The position numbers were made by a program, and so were the translations under genes. 64,000 nt of DNA, from assembly GCA_035456405.1 (NCBI GenBank), contig DATIDG010000021.1, forward strand, positions 9,852-73,851, written 5' to 3'. Positions within the stretch are counted from its first letter, which is position 1, and the number at the start of each line of letters is the position of its first letter. Positions 25,910 through 34,527 of the stretch are shown here, in pieces. Source of the DNA: JAGVSZ01 sp035456405. Lineage in GTDB: Bacteria; Pseudomonadota; Gammaproteobacteria; Burkholderiales; SG8-39. A model generated the notes under the pieces. The model had not been told where the DNA came from, ran no database searches, and saw only the letters and a list, made by a program, of their open reading frames with translations.

Positions 25910-27040
25910 ATGAGGATCGGGAAGCTGTTCACTGCGGTTGCGATGGCGGGCGCGCTTATGGGCGCGCTGCCGGCCCACGCGCAGGACATCAAGCTGGGCG
26001 TGGTCGCCGGGATGTCCGGACCCGGCACTTCGTACGGCATCGGTATCCGCCAGGGTGCGGAGATGGCGGTGAAGGAGATCAACGCCGCCGGAGGGATCAA
26101 GGGGCGGAAGATCGCGCTCGTGGTGGTGGACGATGCCAGCAATCCGGCCCAGTCGGTCACCGCCATGCAGCGGCTGGCGAGTGACCGGGTCGATCTGATC
26201 GTCGGGGGATGGGGAAGCTCCCAGGTCCTCGCCAACATGGAAGTCGCCGAACGGGCCGGCATCCCGTACATCGTGGTCGGCGCGACGAACCCGAAGATCA
26301 CCACCGACAAGAACAAGTGGACCTATCGGGTGATCTTCACGGATTCGGTGCAGGCCGAGCAGATCGCCGATGCGGCGGTGAAGCGCCTCGGGATGAAGCG
26401 GATCGCTGTCATCCACGACGCCAACGACTATGGCGTGGGCAATCGCGATGTGTTCCTCGCGAGCCTGAAGAAGCTCGGGCAGGAGCCCGTGACCGTCGTC
26501 TCCTATCAGACCGCGGACAAGGACTTCACCGCGCAGCTCAGCCGGATCAGGGAGGCCAACCCTGACGGGCTGGCGGTGTTCGGTACGCTGCCCGCCGCAC
26601 CCGCCATCATGAATCAGGCGCGCGACCTCGGCATCAAGGCGCGCTTCATCGGCACGGGGGGCCTGGCGAACGAGAACTTGATGACCCTGGCGCCGAAGGC
26701 TTCGGATGGCACGGTGCTGACGACCTACTTCCACGAGGACGTGGACGCCGAGGCAAGGGCCTGGGCGGACCGTTACGTGAAGGAGTTCAGCGGGGGCTCG
26801 CAGCCGCCCCGTCCGGTGCTCGCCGCCTGGGAATACCGCGCGATCAAATTCATCGCGGCCCCGTGCCTCGAGCGCGTCGGAACCGACAAGGACAAGCTCC
26901 GCGAGTGCATCGGCAGCTGGAAGGGCAGGCTGTTCAGCGTGCCCGGGGAGGCGCACTTCGACAAGACCGGCCAGCTGATCCAGCAGTCGGTGCTCGTCGA
27001 GGTCGGCAACGGGGCGTTCCAGGCGTTCAAGGGCAAGTAG
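25910..27040 (+). CDS. livK: Periplasmic binding protein of a branched-chain amino acid-type ABC importer
   Basis: 376 residues with a signal peptide (GALMGALPAHAQ). Peripla_BP_6 family: IKLGVVAGMSGPGTSYG, GAEMAVKEINAAGGIKGRKI and DLIVGGWGSSQV. Ligands of this family range from Leu/Ile/Val to amides, urea and aromatic acids, so the name is by family only. AAAAGGAGCG gives a strong ribosome site. It lies in the hyu operon, so it probably delivers the hydantoinase substrate. Confidence 0.85.
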   Translation: MRIGKLFTAVAMAGALMGALPAHAQDIKLGVVAGMSGPGTSYGIGIRQGAEMAVKEINAAGGIKGRKIALVVVDDASNPAQSVTAMQRLASDRVDLIVGGWGSSQVLANMEVAERAGIPYIVVGATNPKITTDKNKWTYRVIFTDSVQAEQIADAAVKRLGMKRIAVIHDANDYGVGNRDVFLASLKKLGQEPVTVVSYQTADKDFTAQLSRIREANPDGLAVFGTLPAAPAIMNQARDLGIKARFIGTGGLANENLMTLAPKASDGTVLTTYFHEDVDAEARAWADRYVKEFSGGSQPPRPVLAAWEYRAIKFIAAPCLERVGTDKDKLRECIGSWKGRLFSVPGEAHFDKTGQLIQQSVLVEVGNGAFQAFKGK

Positions 27041-27058
27041 ACCCAGTAGCTGCCGGCC

Positions 27059-27922
27059 GTGTTCGCGCAGATCGTCATCGGCGGGTTTGCCACCGGCTGC
27101 ATCTACGCGGTAGTGGGCTTGGGCTTCACGCTCGTCTACCGCACGCTCCGGATGGTGAACTTCGCCCAGGGACACGTCTTCATGGCCGGCACGTTCCTGG
27201 GTCTCGTGATCGCGGAGCGCGCGAATCTGCCCGCTCTGCCGCTGCTGCTGGTGGTCGGCGCGGTCGCCTTCGGGGTGGGGGTGGTTCTCGAGCGGGCGGT
27301 GTTCCGGCGCCTGTACCACAACCACGAGGTGTTCATCGTGGGGTCGATCGGTCTCGGGATCGTGCTGATGAACGGTGTCCGGGTGCTGTTTCCGGAGCCG
27401 GTACCGTTTCCGAAAGTCTTCGGCACAAACGTGGTGGAGATTGGGACGGCTCGAATCCAGGAGGCGAACCTGTGGGTCGTGGCCTGCACGATCGCCCTCG
27501 TCCTGTTGTTGCACGTCATGTTCACCTACACGCGAGTCGGACGTGGGCTGCGTGCGGTCGCCGCCGACGCGGAGATCGCAGGGGCGGTGGGGGTCAACGT
27601 CAAACGTGCGATCGCGCTCACGTTCGGCCTGAGCTTCGCTGTCGCGGCTATCGCCGGCGTGCTGATCGGACCGCTCTACTTCGTCTCCTTTGATATGGGC
27701 GACATGGTCGGTCTGAAGGCGTTCAGCGCGGCCGTGTTCGGAGGCATCAACAGCATCCCGGGGACCATTCTCGGCGGCGTGGTCATCGGCGTGCTCGAGA
27801 ACCTCGCCGGTGGGTATATCTCGTCCGCATACAAGGATCTCGTCGCGTTCGTCATCCTCCTGGTGATGCTCGTATGGCGCCCCACGGGACTGCTCGGGCG
27901 CGAGACACCGGTCAAGGTCTGA
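27059..27922 (+). CDS. livH: ABC importer permease, LivH type
   Basis: 287-residue inner-membrane permease with about eight helices. The LivH motif GLGFTLVYRTLRMVNFAQG (short form VNFAQGHVFM) at the N-terminus and the EAA-type loop near FEGG/AVFGGINSIPGTILGG are present. The start is GTG, 18 bases after livK. It pairs with the following LivM permease. Confidence 0.9.
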   Translation: MFAQIVIGGFATGCIYAVVGLGFTLVYRTLRMVNFAQGHVFMAGTFLGLVIAERANLPALPLLLVVGAVAFGVGVVLERAVFRRLYHNHEVFIVGSIGLGIVLMNGVRVLFPEPVPFPKVFGTNVVEIGTARIQEANLWVVACTIALVLLLHVMFTYTRVGRGLRAVAADAEIAGAVGVNVKRAIALTFGLSFAVAAIAGVLIGPLYFVSFDMGDMVGLKAFSAAVFGGINSIPGTILGGVVIGVLENLAGGYISSAYKDLVAFVILLVMLVWRPTGLLGRETPVKV

Positions 27923-27924
27923 CA

Positions 27925-28878
27925 ATGCGTGGCGCACCCGCCAGATGGCTGGTACTCGGCACTGCCCTTGCCGCGTTGCTCGCCATACCCTCAGTGGCAC
28001 CTCAGTACGTCGTCCACGTCGCCAATTTTGTCCTGATCTACACGCTTCCCGTGATCGGGCTCGGTTTTCTTACCGGCTTCACCGGTCGCGTGTCGCTCGC
28101 GCAAGGTGCACTCTTCGGGGCCGGGGCGTACACTACGGCGCTGCTCGCCACGAAGTTCGGATGGGCGCCGCTGGCGACGTTCGTCCCGTCCATCCTCTTC
28201 ACGGTAGTTCTCGCGGTCGCGCTCGGTGGGCCGGCGGTACGTCTCGCCGGCCTGTACTTCGTCATGGCCACGATCGGCATTCAGCAGATCGTATGGATCG
28301 TGCTCATGAACTGGATCGAGCTCACCAACGGACCGCAAGGAGTGCGTTCGATCCCGCCGATCGGGCTCGGAGGCCACGCGCTCGAAACCCCGCAGCAGTT
28401 CTACTATCTGGCACTCGCCATGGCGCTCCTGTCATACGGCCTGGCGAAGCGCGTGGTGGCTAGTCGCCTGGGGCTTTTCCTGCGCGCGCTGAGCGACGAC
28501 CAGCTCGCGGCGTCGTCGGTGGCGGTGGAGGTGGGGCGGGCGAAGGTGACCGCGCTCGCCCTGTCCGCCGCGTGGGCGGGCGCCGGCGGCTTCCTCTACG
28601 CGCATTACGTGAGATTCATTCACCCGGACATGTTCGGGCTAGAGCCGTCGGTGCTCTTCCTCGTGATGAGCATGTTCGGCGGCTATCGCTCGATCGAGGG
28701 CATGATCGTCGCGACGGCGGTGCTGGAGTCAGCCACCGAGTACCTGCGCCCGTTCGGCGAGTTCCGGATGATCGTCTACGGGCTGCTTCTCCTGCTGGGG
28801 ATGATGTTCTTTCCGCGGGGCATCCTGACACTCGTTCCCCGAAGATCGGCCCCCTCCCCGGCGCACGGGAAGGCTTGA
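27925..28878 (+). CDS. livM: ABC importer permease, LivM type
   Basis: 317 residues with a predicted eight to ten helices. The LivM pattern GLGFLTGFTGRVSLAQGAL is near residues 45-63 and FRAL-type loop FLRALSDDQLAASSVAVEV near 180. The ATG lies two bases after the livH stop and its own stop overlaps the livG start by one base. Confidence 0.9.
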   Translation: MRGAPARWLVLGTALAALLAIPSVAPQYVVHVANFVLIYTLPVIGLGFLTGFTGRVSLAQGALFGAGAYTTALLATKFGWAPLATFVPSILFTVVLAVALGGPAVRLAGLYFVMATIGIQQIVWIVLMNWIELTNGPQGVRSIPPIGLGGHALETPQQFYYLALAMALLSYGLAKRVVASRLGLFLRALSDDQLAASSVAVEVGRAKVTALALSAAWAGAGGFLYAHYVRFIHPDMFGLEPSVLFLVMSMFGGYRSIEGMIVATAVLESATEYLRPFGEFRMIVYGLLLLLGMMFFPRGILTLVPRRSAPSPAHGKA

Positions 28879-29666
28879 TGAGGCTGCTCGAAGCCTCGAA
28901 GGTGTCCCTGGCGTTCCGAGGCGTGCGCGCCCTGGTGGATATCGACCTGTGGATCGATAACGGCGAGCTGCTCGGGATCATCGGTCCGAACGGATCCGGC
29001 AAGAGCACGCTCTTCAACGTCCTTTCGGGCATCTACCGCGCGGATCGAGGCTCGATCCACTTTAATGGCGAACGAATCGAAGGTCTCGGGCCGGCCCAGG
29101 TCGTTCGCCGCGGCATCGCCCGGACGTTCCAGAACAAGCGGCTGTTCGGGACGATGACCGTGCTTGAGAACGTCACCGTCGCTGCATTGAAGGGAAGGGG
29201 AGGATCGGCTCTGGGTGACGTGTTCGCACTTCGACGTTCGCGCAACGCGATCAGGGCCGCCAAGGACATCGCAGAGGAATGCCTAGACCGGGTGCGACTC
29301 GCCGACTGGAGCAATGCGCTGGCCAAGGACCTCCCCTACGGCGCGCAGAACCGCCTGGAGATCGCGCGTGCCCTCGCGCTGGAGCCGAGGTTGCTCTTGC
29401 TCGACGAGCCGGCAGCGGGATTGAACCCTGCGGAGCGCTCGGAACTGCAGGAGTTGATCCGCGGCGTCCATCGCCAAGGGGTGACCATCGCGCTCGTCGA
29501 GCACGACGTGCGGATGGTCACTGGGCTCTGCCCGCGAGTGGTGGTGCTCGACCACGGCGAGAAGATTGCCGACGGGGCCTCGACCTCCGTGGTCACGTCC
29601 CCACACGTCCTCGCGGCGTACTTTGGTGGCGAAGAGCTTGAGGAGGACGCGCGTGATGCCGTCTGA
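28878..29666 (+). CDS. livG: ABC importer ATPase, LivG type
   Basis: 262-residue cytoplasmic ATPase. Walker A GPNGSGKST, LivG-type insertion after GIARTFQNKRLFGTMTVLEN, signature-like PYGAQNRLEIARAL (the usual LSGGQ is replaced by YGAQN, as is common in LivG) and Walker B LLLLDEPAAGL. It overlaps livM by one base and livF by 11. Confidence 0.92.
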   Translation: MRLLEASKVSLAFRGVRALVDIDLWIDNGELLGIIGPNGSGKSTLFNVLSGIYRADRGSIHFNGERIEGLGPAQVVRRGIARTFQNKRLFGTMTVLENVTVAALKGRGGSALGDVFALRRSRNAIRAAKDIAEECLDRVRLADWSNALAKDLPYGAQNRLEIARALALEPRLLLLDEPAAGLNPAERSELQELIRGVHRQGVTIALVEHDVRMVTGLCPRVVVLDHGEKIADGASTSVVTSPHVLAAYFGGEELEEDARDAV

Positions 29667-30390
29667 GGCGATCGCACGCGACCCTATCCTGGCCACCCGG
29701 GACTTGCACGTGTACTACGGCAAGGTCCACGCGGTTCAAGGCGTGTCGCTGGAGGTGCACCCCGGCGAAGCGGTTGCGGTCCTCGGCGCGAACGGCGCCG
29801 GCAAGAGTTCGATCATCCGGTCACTCGTAGGGCTGACGCCCGTCGGCGGCGGAGCGATCCTGCTGCGCGGGCAGCGCATCGAAGCACTGCCGAGCGAAGC
29901 GCGCGTCAGGCTGGGAATCGCGTACGTGCCTGAGGGCCGGCGGGTGTTCGGCGACTTGAGCGTGCACGAGAATCTGCTGATGGGCGCGTACGTGATCCGG
30001 GACCGCACGCAGATCAAGCAGAGCCTCGACGAGGTCTACGAGCTCTTCCCCCGCCTCAAGGAGCGCACGGGACAGCTTGCGGCGACCCTGTCGGGCGGTG
30101 AGCAACAGATGCTGGCGATCGGTCGCGCGCTCGTCCGGGAGCCCGATGTGCTGCTCCTGGACGAACCGTCGCTCGGCCTCGCACCCGTGATGATCAAGGT
30201 GATCTACGAGACACTGTCCCGGATTCGCAAGCGGGGCATGACACTCCTCCTCGCCGAGCAGAGCGCGCACATCGCGCTCAAGATCGCCGATCGGGCGTAC
30301 GTGCTCGAGACGGGACGCGCCACCTACTCGGGAGGAGCGGCCGCGCTCAGAACGGATCGAGCGCTGCGCGAATCCTATCTCGGCGCTTAG
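29656..30390 (+). CDS. livF: ABC importer ATPase, LivF type
   Basis: 244-residue second ATPase of the importer. Walker A GANGAGKSS, the LivF landmark AYVPEGRRVFGDLSVHENL (short form VPEGRRVFGDL), signature LSGGEQQMLAIGRAL and Walker B VLLLDEPSLGLAP. A GTG one codon upstream is an alternative start. It overlaps livG, which supports one transcript from ridA or gntR to the mandelate-racemase-like gene. Confidence 0.92.
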   Translation: MPSEAIARDPILATRDLHVYYGKVHAVQGVSLEVHPGEAVAVLGANGAGKSSIIRSLVGLTPVGGGAILLRGQRIEALPSEARVRLGIAYVPEGRRVFGDLSVHENLLMGAYVIRDRTQIKQSLDEVYELFPRLKERTGQLAATLSGGEQQMLAIGRALVREPDVLLLDEPSLGLAPVMIKVIYETLSRIRKRGMTLLLAEQSAHIALKIADRAYVLETGRATYSGGAAALRTDRALRESYLGA

Positions 30391-30414
30391 CGCGCCGCCC
30401 TGCGGAGCCACACG

Positions 30415-31554
30415 ATGAAGATCGAAGAGATCAAGGCCTACCCGCTTTCTTTCCCCGTCTCCGCTGCGGGCGGGGTCAGGCTGGGGATCGGTCGCACAGT
30501 AAAGCGGGACACGGTCGTCGTAAGAGTGCGGACGGACGACGGACTGATCGGCTGGGGCGAGTCACACCACGGACGTGCGCCCGGTGCGGTCGCGCACCTG
30601 GTGAACACGACGCTTGGCCAGCTGGTCACCGGCATGGATGCGGCGGACGTGGTCGGCGTCTGGGGGCGCATCTACAAGATGCAGCTCTCGAGCCACGGCA
30701 TGGGCGCGGCGGCGGCCATCGGGATGAGCGGTATCGACATGGCCTTGTGGGATATCCGTGCCAAGGCAGCCGGCTGGCCCTTGTACCGCCTTCTCGGCGG
30801 GCACTCCAAGGCGATCCCCGCATACGCCGGCGGCATTTCGCTCGGGTTTCAACCGCCTTCCGAGCTCGTCGCGGAGGCGGAGGGCCTCGTGGGGAGAGGC
30901 TATCGCGCCCTGAAGCTCAGAGTCGGGGATACCTGGCGCGCCGACGTTGAACGCGTCGAGGCCGTGCGCAAAGCGCTAGGTGGAGAGGTGGAGGTCCTCG
31001 TTGACGCCAACACGAACTATAGTGTGGCCGACGCGCGCCAGGTCATGGCCTCGTACGATGCGCTGCGTGTCGGGTGGCTCGAAGAACCGTTCCCGCCGCA
31101 CGACTATCGGAGTTACCGGATGGCCGCACGGTTCGGCATAACGCCGCTTGCCGCCGGCGAGAACCACTACACGCGGTTCGAGTTTCAGCGCGTGATCGAG
31201 GATCGCGTGATCTCCATCCTCCAGCCAGATCTCTCTAAGACTGGTGGGGTCACCGAAGCGTTGCGGATCGCGGCGCTGGCTTCGGCCTGGAAGCTGAGCG
31301 TCAATCCTCACACCTCGGCAACCGGATTGAACATGGCGACCACAGTTCACTTCCTGGCGTCGATCGACAACGGCGGCTACTTCGAGGCGGACGCGTCAAG
31401 AGAGAACCTTTTCCGAGACAGACTCACGTCCAGACCCTATGAAGTCGACCAGGGCGGGTGCGTCCGCCCACTGGAGGCCCCAGGCATCGGAATCGAGGTT
31501 GATGAGGACTTCATTCGGAGCCACCCCGTGATCGAAGGTCCAGGATACGTCTGA
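30415..31554 (+). CDS. Mandelate racemase/muconate lactonizing enzyme-family protein
   Basis: 379-residue enolase-superfamily enzyme. Such enzymes abstract a proton next to a carboxylate using Mg. The metal ligands are D197 (VLVDANTNY), E223 (LEEPF) and E249 (AAGENHY). The second-strand motif is K167-x-R169 (LKLRVG) and H299 (NPHTS) is the likely opposite base as in mandelate-racemase or sugar-acid-dehydratase branches. The reaction (racemase, dehydratase or cycloisomerase) cannot be fixed. It is the last gene of the island operon, 24 bases after livF, so it probably handles a carboxylate made in the pathway. Confidence 0.86.
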   Translation: MKIEEIKAYPLSFPVSAAGGVRLGIGRTVKRDTVVVRVRTDDGLIGWGESHHGRAPGAVAHLVNTTLGQLVTGMDAADVVGVWGRIYKMQLSSHGMGAAAAIGMSGIDMALWDIRAKAAGWPLYRLLGGHSKAIPAYAGGISLGFQPPSELVAEAEGLVGRGYRALKLRVGDTWRADVERVEAVRKALGGEVEVLVDANTNYSVADARQVMASYDALRVGWLEEPFPPHDYRSYRMAARFGITPLAAGENHYTRFEFQRVIEDRVISILQPDLSKTGGVTEALRIAALASAWKLSVNPHTSATGLNMATTVHFLASIDNGGYFEADASRENLFRDRLTSRPYEVDQGGCVRPLEAPGIGIEVDEDFIRSHPVIEGPGYV

Positions 31555-31810
31555 TCGACAATCAATATGTCGCTCAGGGATGGCTGAAGGATCGCGGTGA
31601 CGGGAGCCGATGCGGCGCCGCCTTCGACACCAGCACCGTCGCCGCGTGCTCGTCGGGCGACACCGACGACGGGGTCATCGCCGTCTTCCTCTCGATCTTC
31701 AACGCACGCCGCGAGGGGAGCAGGACGCCCTGATCGGGCTCGATGAAGTGTGCTTCAGCGGCCGTGCAGGAATATCGATCACGGATACCTCCCGCTGCAA
31801 CGCGGGAAGT

Positions 31811-31852
31811 GTTACCCATGTGTCCGGTACGCCCTGTCACCCATGTGTCGGG
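31811..31852. repeat. Tandem 17-bp repeat, insertion-sequence-end-like
   Basis: GTTACCCATGTGTCCGG (31811-31827) and GTCACCCATGTGTCGGG (31836-31852) differ at two positions and lie 25 bases apart. Repeated subterminal sites of this kind occur at ends of some insertion sequences. No transposase is nearby; the assignment is a guess. It directly precedes the right copy of the 85-bp repeat. Confidence 0.5.
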
Positions 31853-32094
31853 CCGCTCAGTTTAGTAATTGACTGATTCAACATCAATAACTGCAGGTTT
31901 ATCGACCCAGAATCATCACCGTTACCCGGTCTGTTACCCGTGCTGATTGAACTCGCCTCTTTCGCCGGCCGATGCCGCATCAACATTGTCAGCGCTTCGT
32001 CAAGCGCGTCGAGAGGCGCATCAGCCAAGACCTCCGCTAAGGTGACTTTTCCGGTACTGAGCATCTGCTCAAGAGCCGTCTGAATCCGATTCAT
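31837..32094 (-). CDS. Small hypothetical protein (85 aa)
   Basis: ATG-started frame. The first 45 residues (IQTALEQMLSTGKVTLAEVL, then ALDEALTMLMRHR) look like a small helical protein. The C-terminal half is encoded by the right 85-bp repeat and the stop falls in the tandem repeat at 31836-31852, so the natural end of this gene may have been replaced. A similar DEALTML-encoding stretch occurs near 35500. It lies downstream of the minus-strand prepilin gene. Function unknown. Confidence 0.4.
   Translation of the reverse strand: MNRIQTALEQMLSTGKVTLAEVLADAPLDALDEALTMLMRHRPAKEASSISTGNRPGNGDDSGSINLQLLMLNQSITKLSGPTHG
31871..31955. repeat. Right copy of the 85-bp direct repeat
   Basis: Counterpart of 18961-19045 in the same orientation, 81/85 identical; 12,825 bp lie between the copies. 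Confidence 0.93.
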
Positions 32095-32144
32095 CGTTTC
32101 CCGCTCGGTGGGCGCGCTCTCCGAACGATGCTCGTCTAGTGCGG

Positions 32145-32837
32145 CTAGAGGTTCTTGCAGAGAAGGTACTGTCTCGTACCGTCCTCGACGTAGTCCGTCG
32201 CCGCCGTGCTCGTGTTCGGGTTCGCGCTCGCCTGTAACTGGCCGCGGAGGATTCCGGCGCTGGGCCGCTGGTCGTCGAGCTGCGTGTCCACTGCGGTGGC
32301 GATCTTGTCCGGGATGTTCGACGAGCACACGATCAGGCCATTCAGATCCATGCCGCCGGTTTGAACGCCGATGATGCCGCCGACTGCATTCGGCGGTTGC
32401 GTCGTGGAACCAGCGCCCTGGTTGGGACCCGCGACGAAACCCGCGATGCGCAGGTGCTGCCAGAAGTTCGTGTTCTCCTCGGCCGCCGTGACGGGGGCTG
32501 CCGGATGGTGCGGGACTGCCTTCGGGGTCATTGGGGTGCCGTTGTACCCTGCGCCGGCCGCGCCGACGACGCCGTCCTGGTTTCCGTTCGCGCCGCCGAA
32601 GTTCAGTCCCCAACGAGTCCGTGCCTGCCTGTCGTCTCCCGGCGCCGCCTTGTAGCGGTCCTGGTACGAGAAATAGGCGGCCGTAATGCCGTTGAAGTCG
32701 TTCACGACGTTCTTGATTCGGGCTTGGGTGATCATCTCCTGACCTTTGAGAATGCCGCCCAGCAGCAGGCCGATGATCACGAGCACGATCGCGATCTCGA
32801 CCAGGGTGAAGCCCGATTGCCTGAGTTTCGTTTGCAT
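32145..32837 (-). CDS. Type IV prepilin-like protein
   Basis: 230 residues from MQTKLRQSG. The prepilin peptidase site is G^FTLVE followed by a 20-residue hydrophobic helix (IAIVLVIIGLLLGGIL). The mature domain has FSYQDRYKAAPGDD, NFWQHLRIAGFV and TAVDTQLDDQRPSAG. It is a paralogue of the divergent gene at 33164 (QDRYAALPGDD; WWHLRLAGLI; LERQLDDERADSG). Likely a pseudopilin or minor pilin exported by a type II secretion or type IV pilus machine encoded elsewhere. Starts further upstream give an implausible leader. Confidence 0.8.
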   Translation of the reverse strand: MQTKLRQSGFTLVEIAIVLVIIGLLLGGILKGQEMITQARIKNVVNDFNGITAAYFSYQDRYKAAPGDDRQARTRWGLNFGGANGNQDGVVGAAGAGYNGTPMTPKAVPHHPAAPVTAAEENTNFWQHLRIAGFVAGPNQGAGSTTQPPNAVGGIIGVQTGGMDLNGLIVCSSNIPDKIATAVDTQLDDQRPSAGILRGQLQASANPNTSTAATDYVEDGTRQYLLCKNL

Positions 32838-33163
32838 TGCTCCTCGCCATGGCGCCCAGAAAGTTCTGGGGCCGCGCGGCCAACGAGGGCAGCAACTTGG
32901 ATGCCAGCCCCTCCCCTCGAATGTGAAGGATCTCCGCGGCTCCGGACACTTGCGTGTGACTAAAGGCACTCAGGCGGTCAGGCGTTACCACTTGAGCAGG
33001 CTCACGCTACGCACCACTGAGGTCGCTACGACTCGGCGGCGTGCCTTGCACCAGGCCGGCTACGAGAACCGCGATGCGGTGCGACAGCCAACAATTGCCG
33101 CTTCCTTGCACGATTGGTCGCGGCTTGCCATCGATCTAGCATTCCTATTGCTCTATCTCATCC

Positions 33164-34060
33164 ATGACAGAGCGACCCCTCTCTCGGGGCACAACAGCAG
33201 GAATGGCAGCCAGTTCCGAGCGGCCGATCTCGGCCCGCGCTGAGGCCGGCTTCACCTTGTTGGAGCTCGTGATCGTTCTCGTCGCGGTGGTGCTGGTACT
33301 CGGGAGCGTTCTCGTCGGGACGGCGATCGCATCGCAGGCGCGGCTCCGCACCCTCGTCACCGATCACGCGGGAGGGGCCGCGGCGATTCGGATGTATCAG
33401 GATCGCTACGCGGCGCTTCCCGGCGACGATCCGCGCGCCGCCGGGCGTTGGGCGAACGCAAGGAATGGCACGGGCGACGGCATCATCAGCGGCCGGTACG
33501 ACGACATTCCGCCCGCCGATCCCGCCACCATGAGTGTCGATGCCACGACGGGGGAGACGCGTCTATTCTGGTGGCACCTGCGCCTGGCCGGCCTCATTCC
33601 TGGGGCGACTTCGGGGCAGGGCGCCATAACAGCGCCCACGAACTCGACCGTCGGCCGGGTCGGCGTGGAGGCCGGATACATGGGTTTCACCGGCCTCGTG
33701 ATGTGGATTGATGGAGTCCCCGAGCGGCTTGCGTCAGGGCTTGAGCGACAACTGGACGATGAGCGCGCGGATTCGGGAACTGTGCGCGCACTCTCCCGTG
33801 CGCCGGATGACTCAGCCGCGCCCGTAGCGAACGGCCGGTATCATGAAACCGGCACGAACGTGTGCGTAATGTGTATGAGTCTCGACGGCTCAGTGAGTGC
33901 TGTCGCGACAGAAACCGAGGATGGGAAGAGCAACCGCCGCAGGAACGGCCACGGTAACGGGAACGGCAGCGGAAACGGTAACGGTAACGGCAACGCAAAC
34001 GGGAACGGCAACGGGAACGGGAACGGAACGAAGCGGGAACTGACCAAACGGTCGGCCTGA
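33164..34060 (+). CDS. Type IV prepilin-like protein with Asn-Gly repeat tail
   Basis: 298 residues. The leader ends G^FTLLE and is followed by the hydrophobic helix LVIVLVAVVLVLGSVLV. The globular part resembles the divergent prepilin at 32145. From about residue 260 the protein turns into an Asn-Gly tail made by a hexanucleotide repeat, then a basic end (TKRELTKRSA). An internal ATG at 33203 would shorten the leader from 29 to 16 residues and is equally plausible, since neither start has a clear ribosome site. A CVMC pair near residue 232 could form a disulphide, as at pilin C-termini. Confidence 0.75.
   Translation: MTERPLSRGTTAGMAASSERPISARAEAGFTLLELVIVLVAVVLVLGSVLVGTAIASQARLRTLVTDHAGGAAAIRMYQDRYAALPGDDPRAAGRWANARNGTGDGIISGRYDDIPPADPATMSVDATTGETRLFWWHLRLAGLIPGATSGQGAITAPTNSTVGRVGVEAGYMGFTGLVMWIDGVPERLASGLERQLDDERADSGTVRALSRAPDDSAAPVANGRYHETGTNVCVMCMSLDGSVSAVATETEDGKSNRRRNGHGNGNGSGNGNGNGNANGNGNGNGNGTKRELTKRSA
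33944..34027 (+). repeat. Hexanucleotide repeat (AACGGN) x about 14
   Basis: Fourteen consecutive hexamers of the type AACGGN, with variants such as CACGGT, AGCGGA and AACGCA, encode mainly Asn-Gly. Because the unit is six bases, length changes keep the reading frame. Confidence 0.9.
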
Positions 34061-34527
34061 TTCGCGACGAACCCGCGTCGCCTATCGGCTTCGCATCCTT
34101 CCAGCCGTTCCGATGCCGATGCTTTCACGTTTAACGAACCGGCAAGCGGTCTACCGCTTCGCGAGGGCCGAGCACGCTCGATAGGCAGAGCCATGCCCGC
34201 TCTCGCTGGCGGACCAGGCCGTTAGCGCCCAAATCGATGCCAGAGCGCTGGCAATGAGCCCCGAGAGGTGCTTGCCGTCCGACAGAGTGCCGGCAAGTCC
34301 GTATATGCGAGGCAGGCCCCAAACCTATGCCAATGACATTATTGACAACGTCATAGACGCTCCGAGGGACGAGACTGTGCGAAATTTGCCGTACCTATCA
34401 CACCGGTTCACCTTGTCGTAACGACATATGACAGTCTGCCGATCCCAGTCCTGTAGCGTCCAGCTCGTCGAGACCCGCGATGGCCGTACGATGGTCGCGG
34501 TCGAAAATCCAGTGTAGGAAGAGCGCA
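34061..34527. other. Intergenic stretch before the response regulator
   Basis: 467 bases with no convincing gene on either strand. Its GC content is lower than nearby. It contains a TTGACA (34342-34347) inside an ATGAC...GTCAT inverted repeat, without a matching -10, and a palindrome at 34414-34426 listed separately. Confidence 0.5.
34414..34426. promoter_or_regulatory. TGTCG-TAA-CGACA palindrome upstream of the response regulator
   Basis: Perfect 5-bp arms about a 3-base centre, about 100 bases before the regulator ATG, in the right place for an operator. No known consensus is claimed. Confidence 0.4.

Noticed and set aside
32746..33243. Plus-strand frame of 165 codons between the two prepilins
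   Set aside because: Mostly antisense to the minus-strand prepilin, with no recognisable domain, and its end overlaps the other prepilin's start.
33944..34027. Repeats at the end of the prepilin gene as a possible CRISPR array
   Set aside because: The unit is six bases with no spacers and it codes for Asn-Gly in frame; it is a coding microsatellite.
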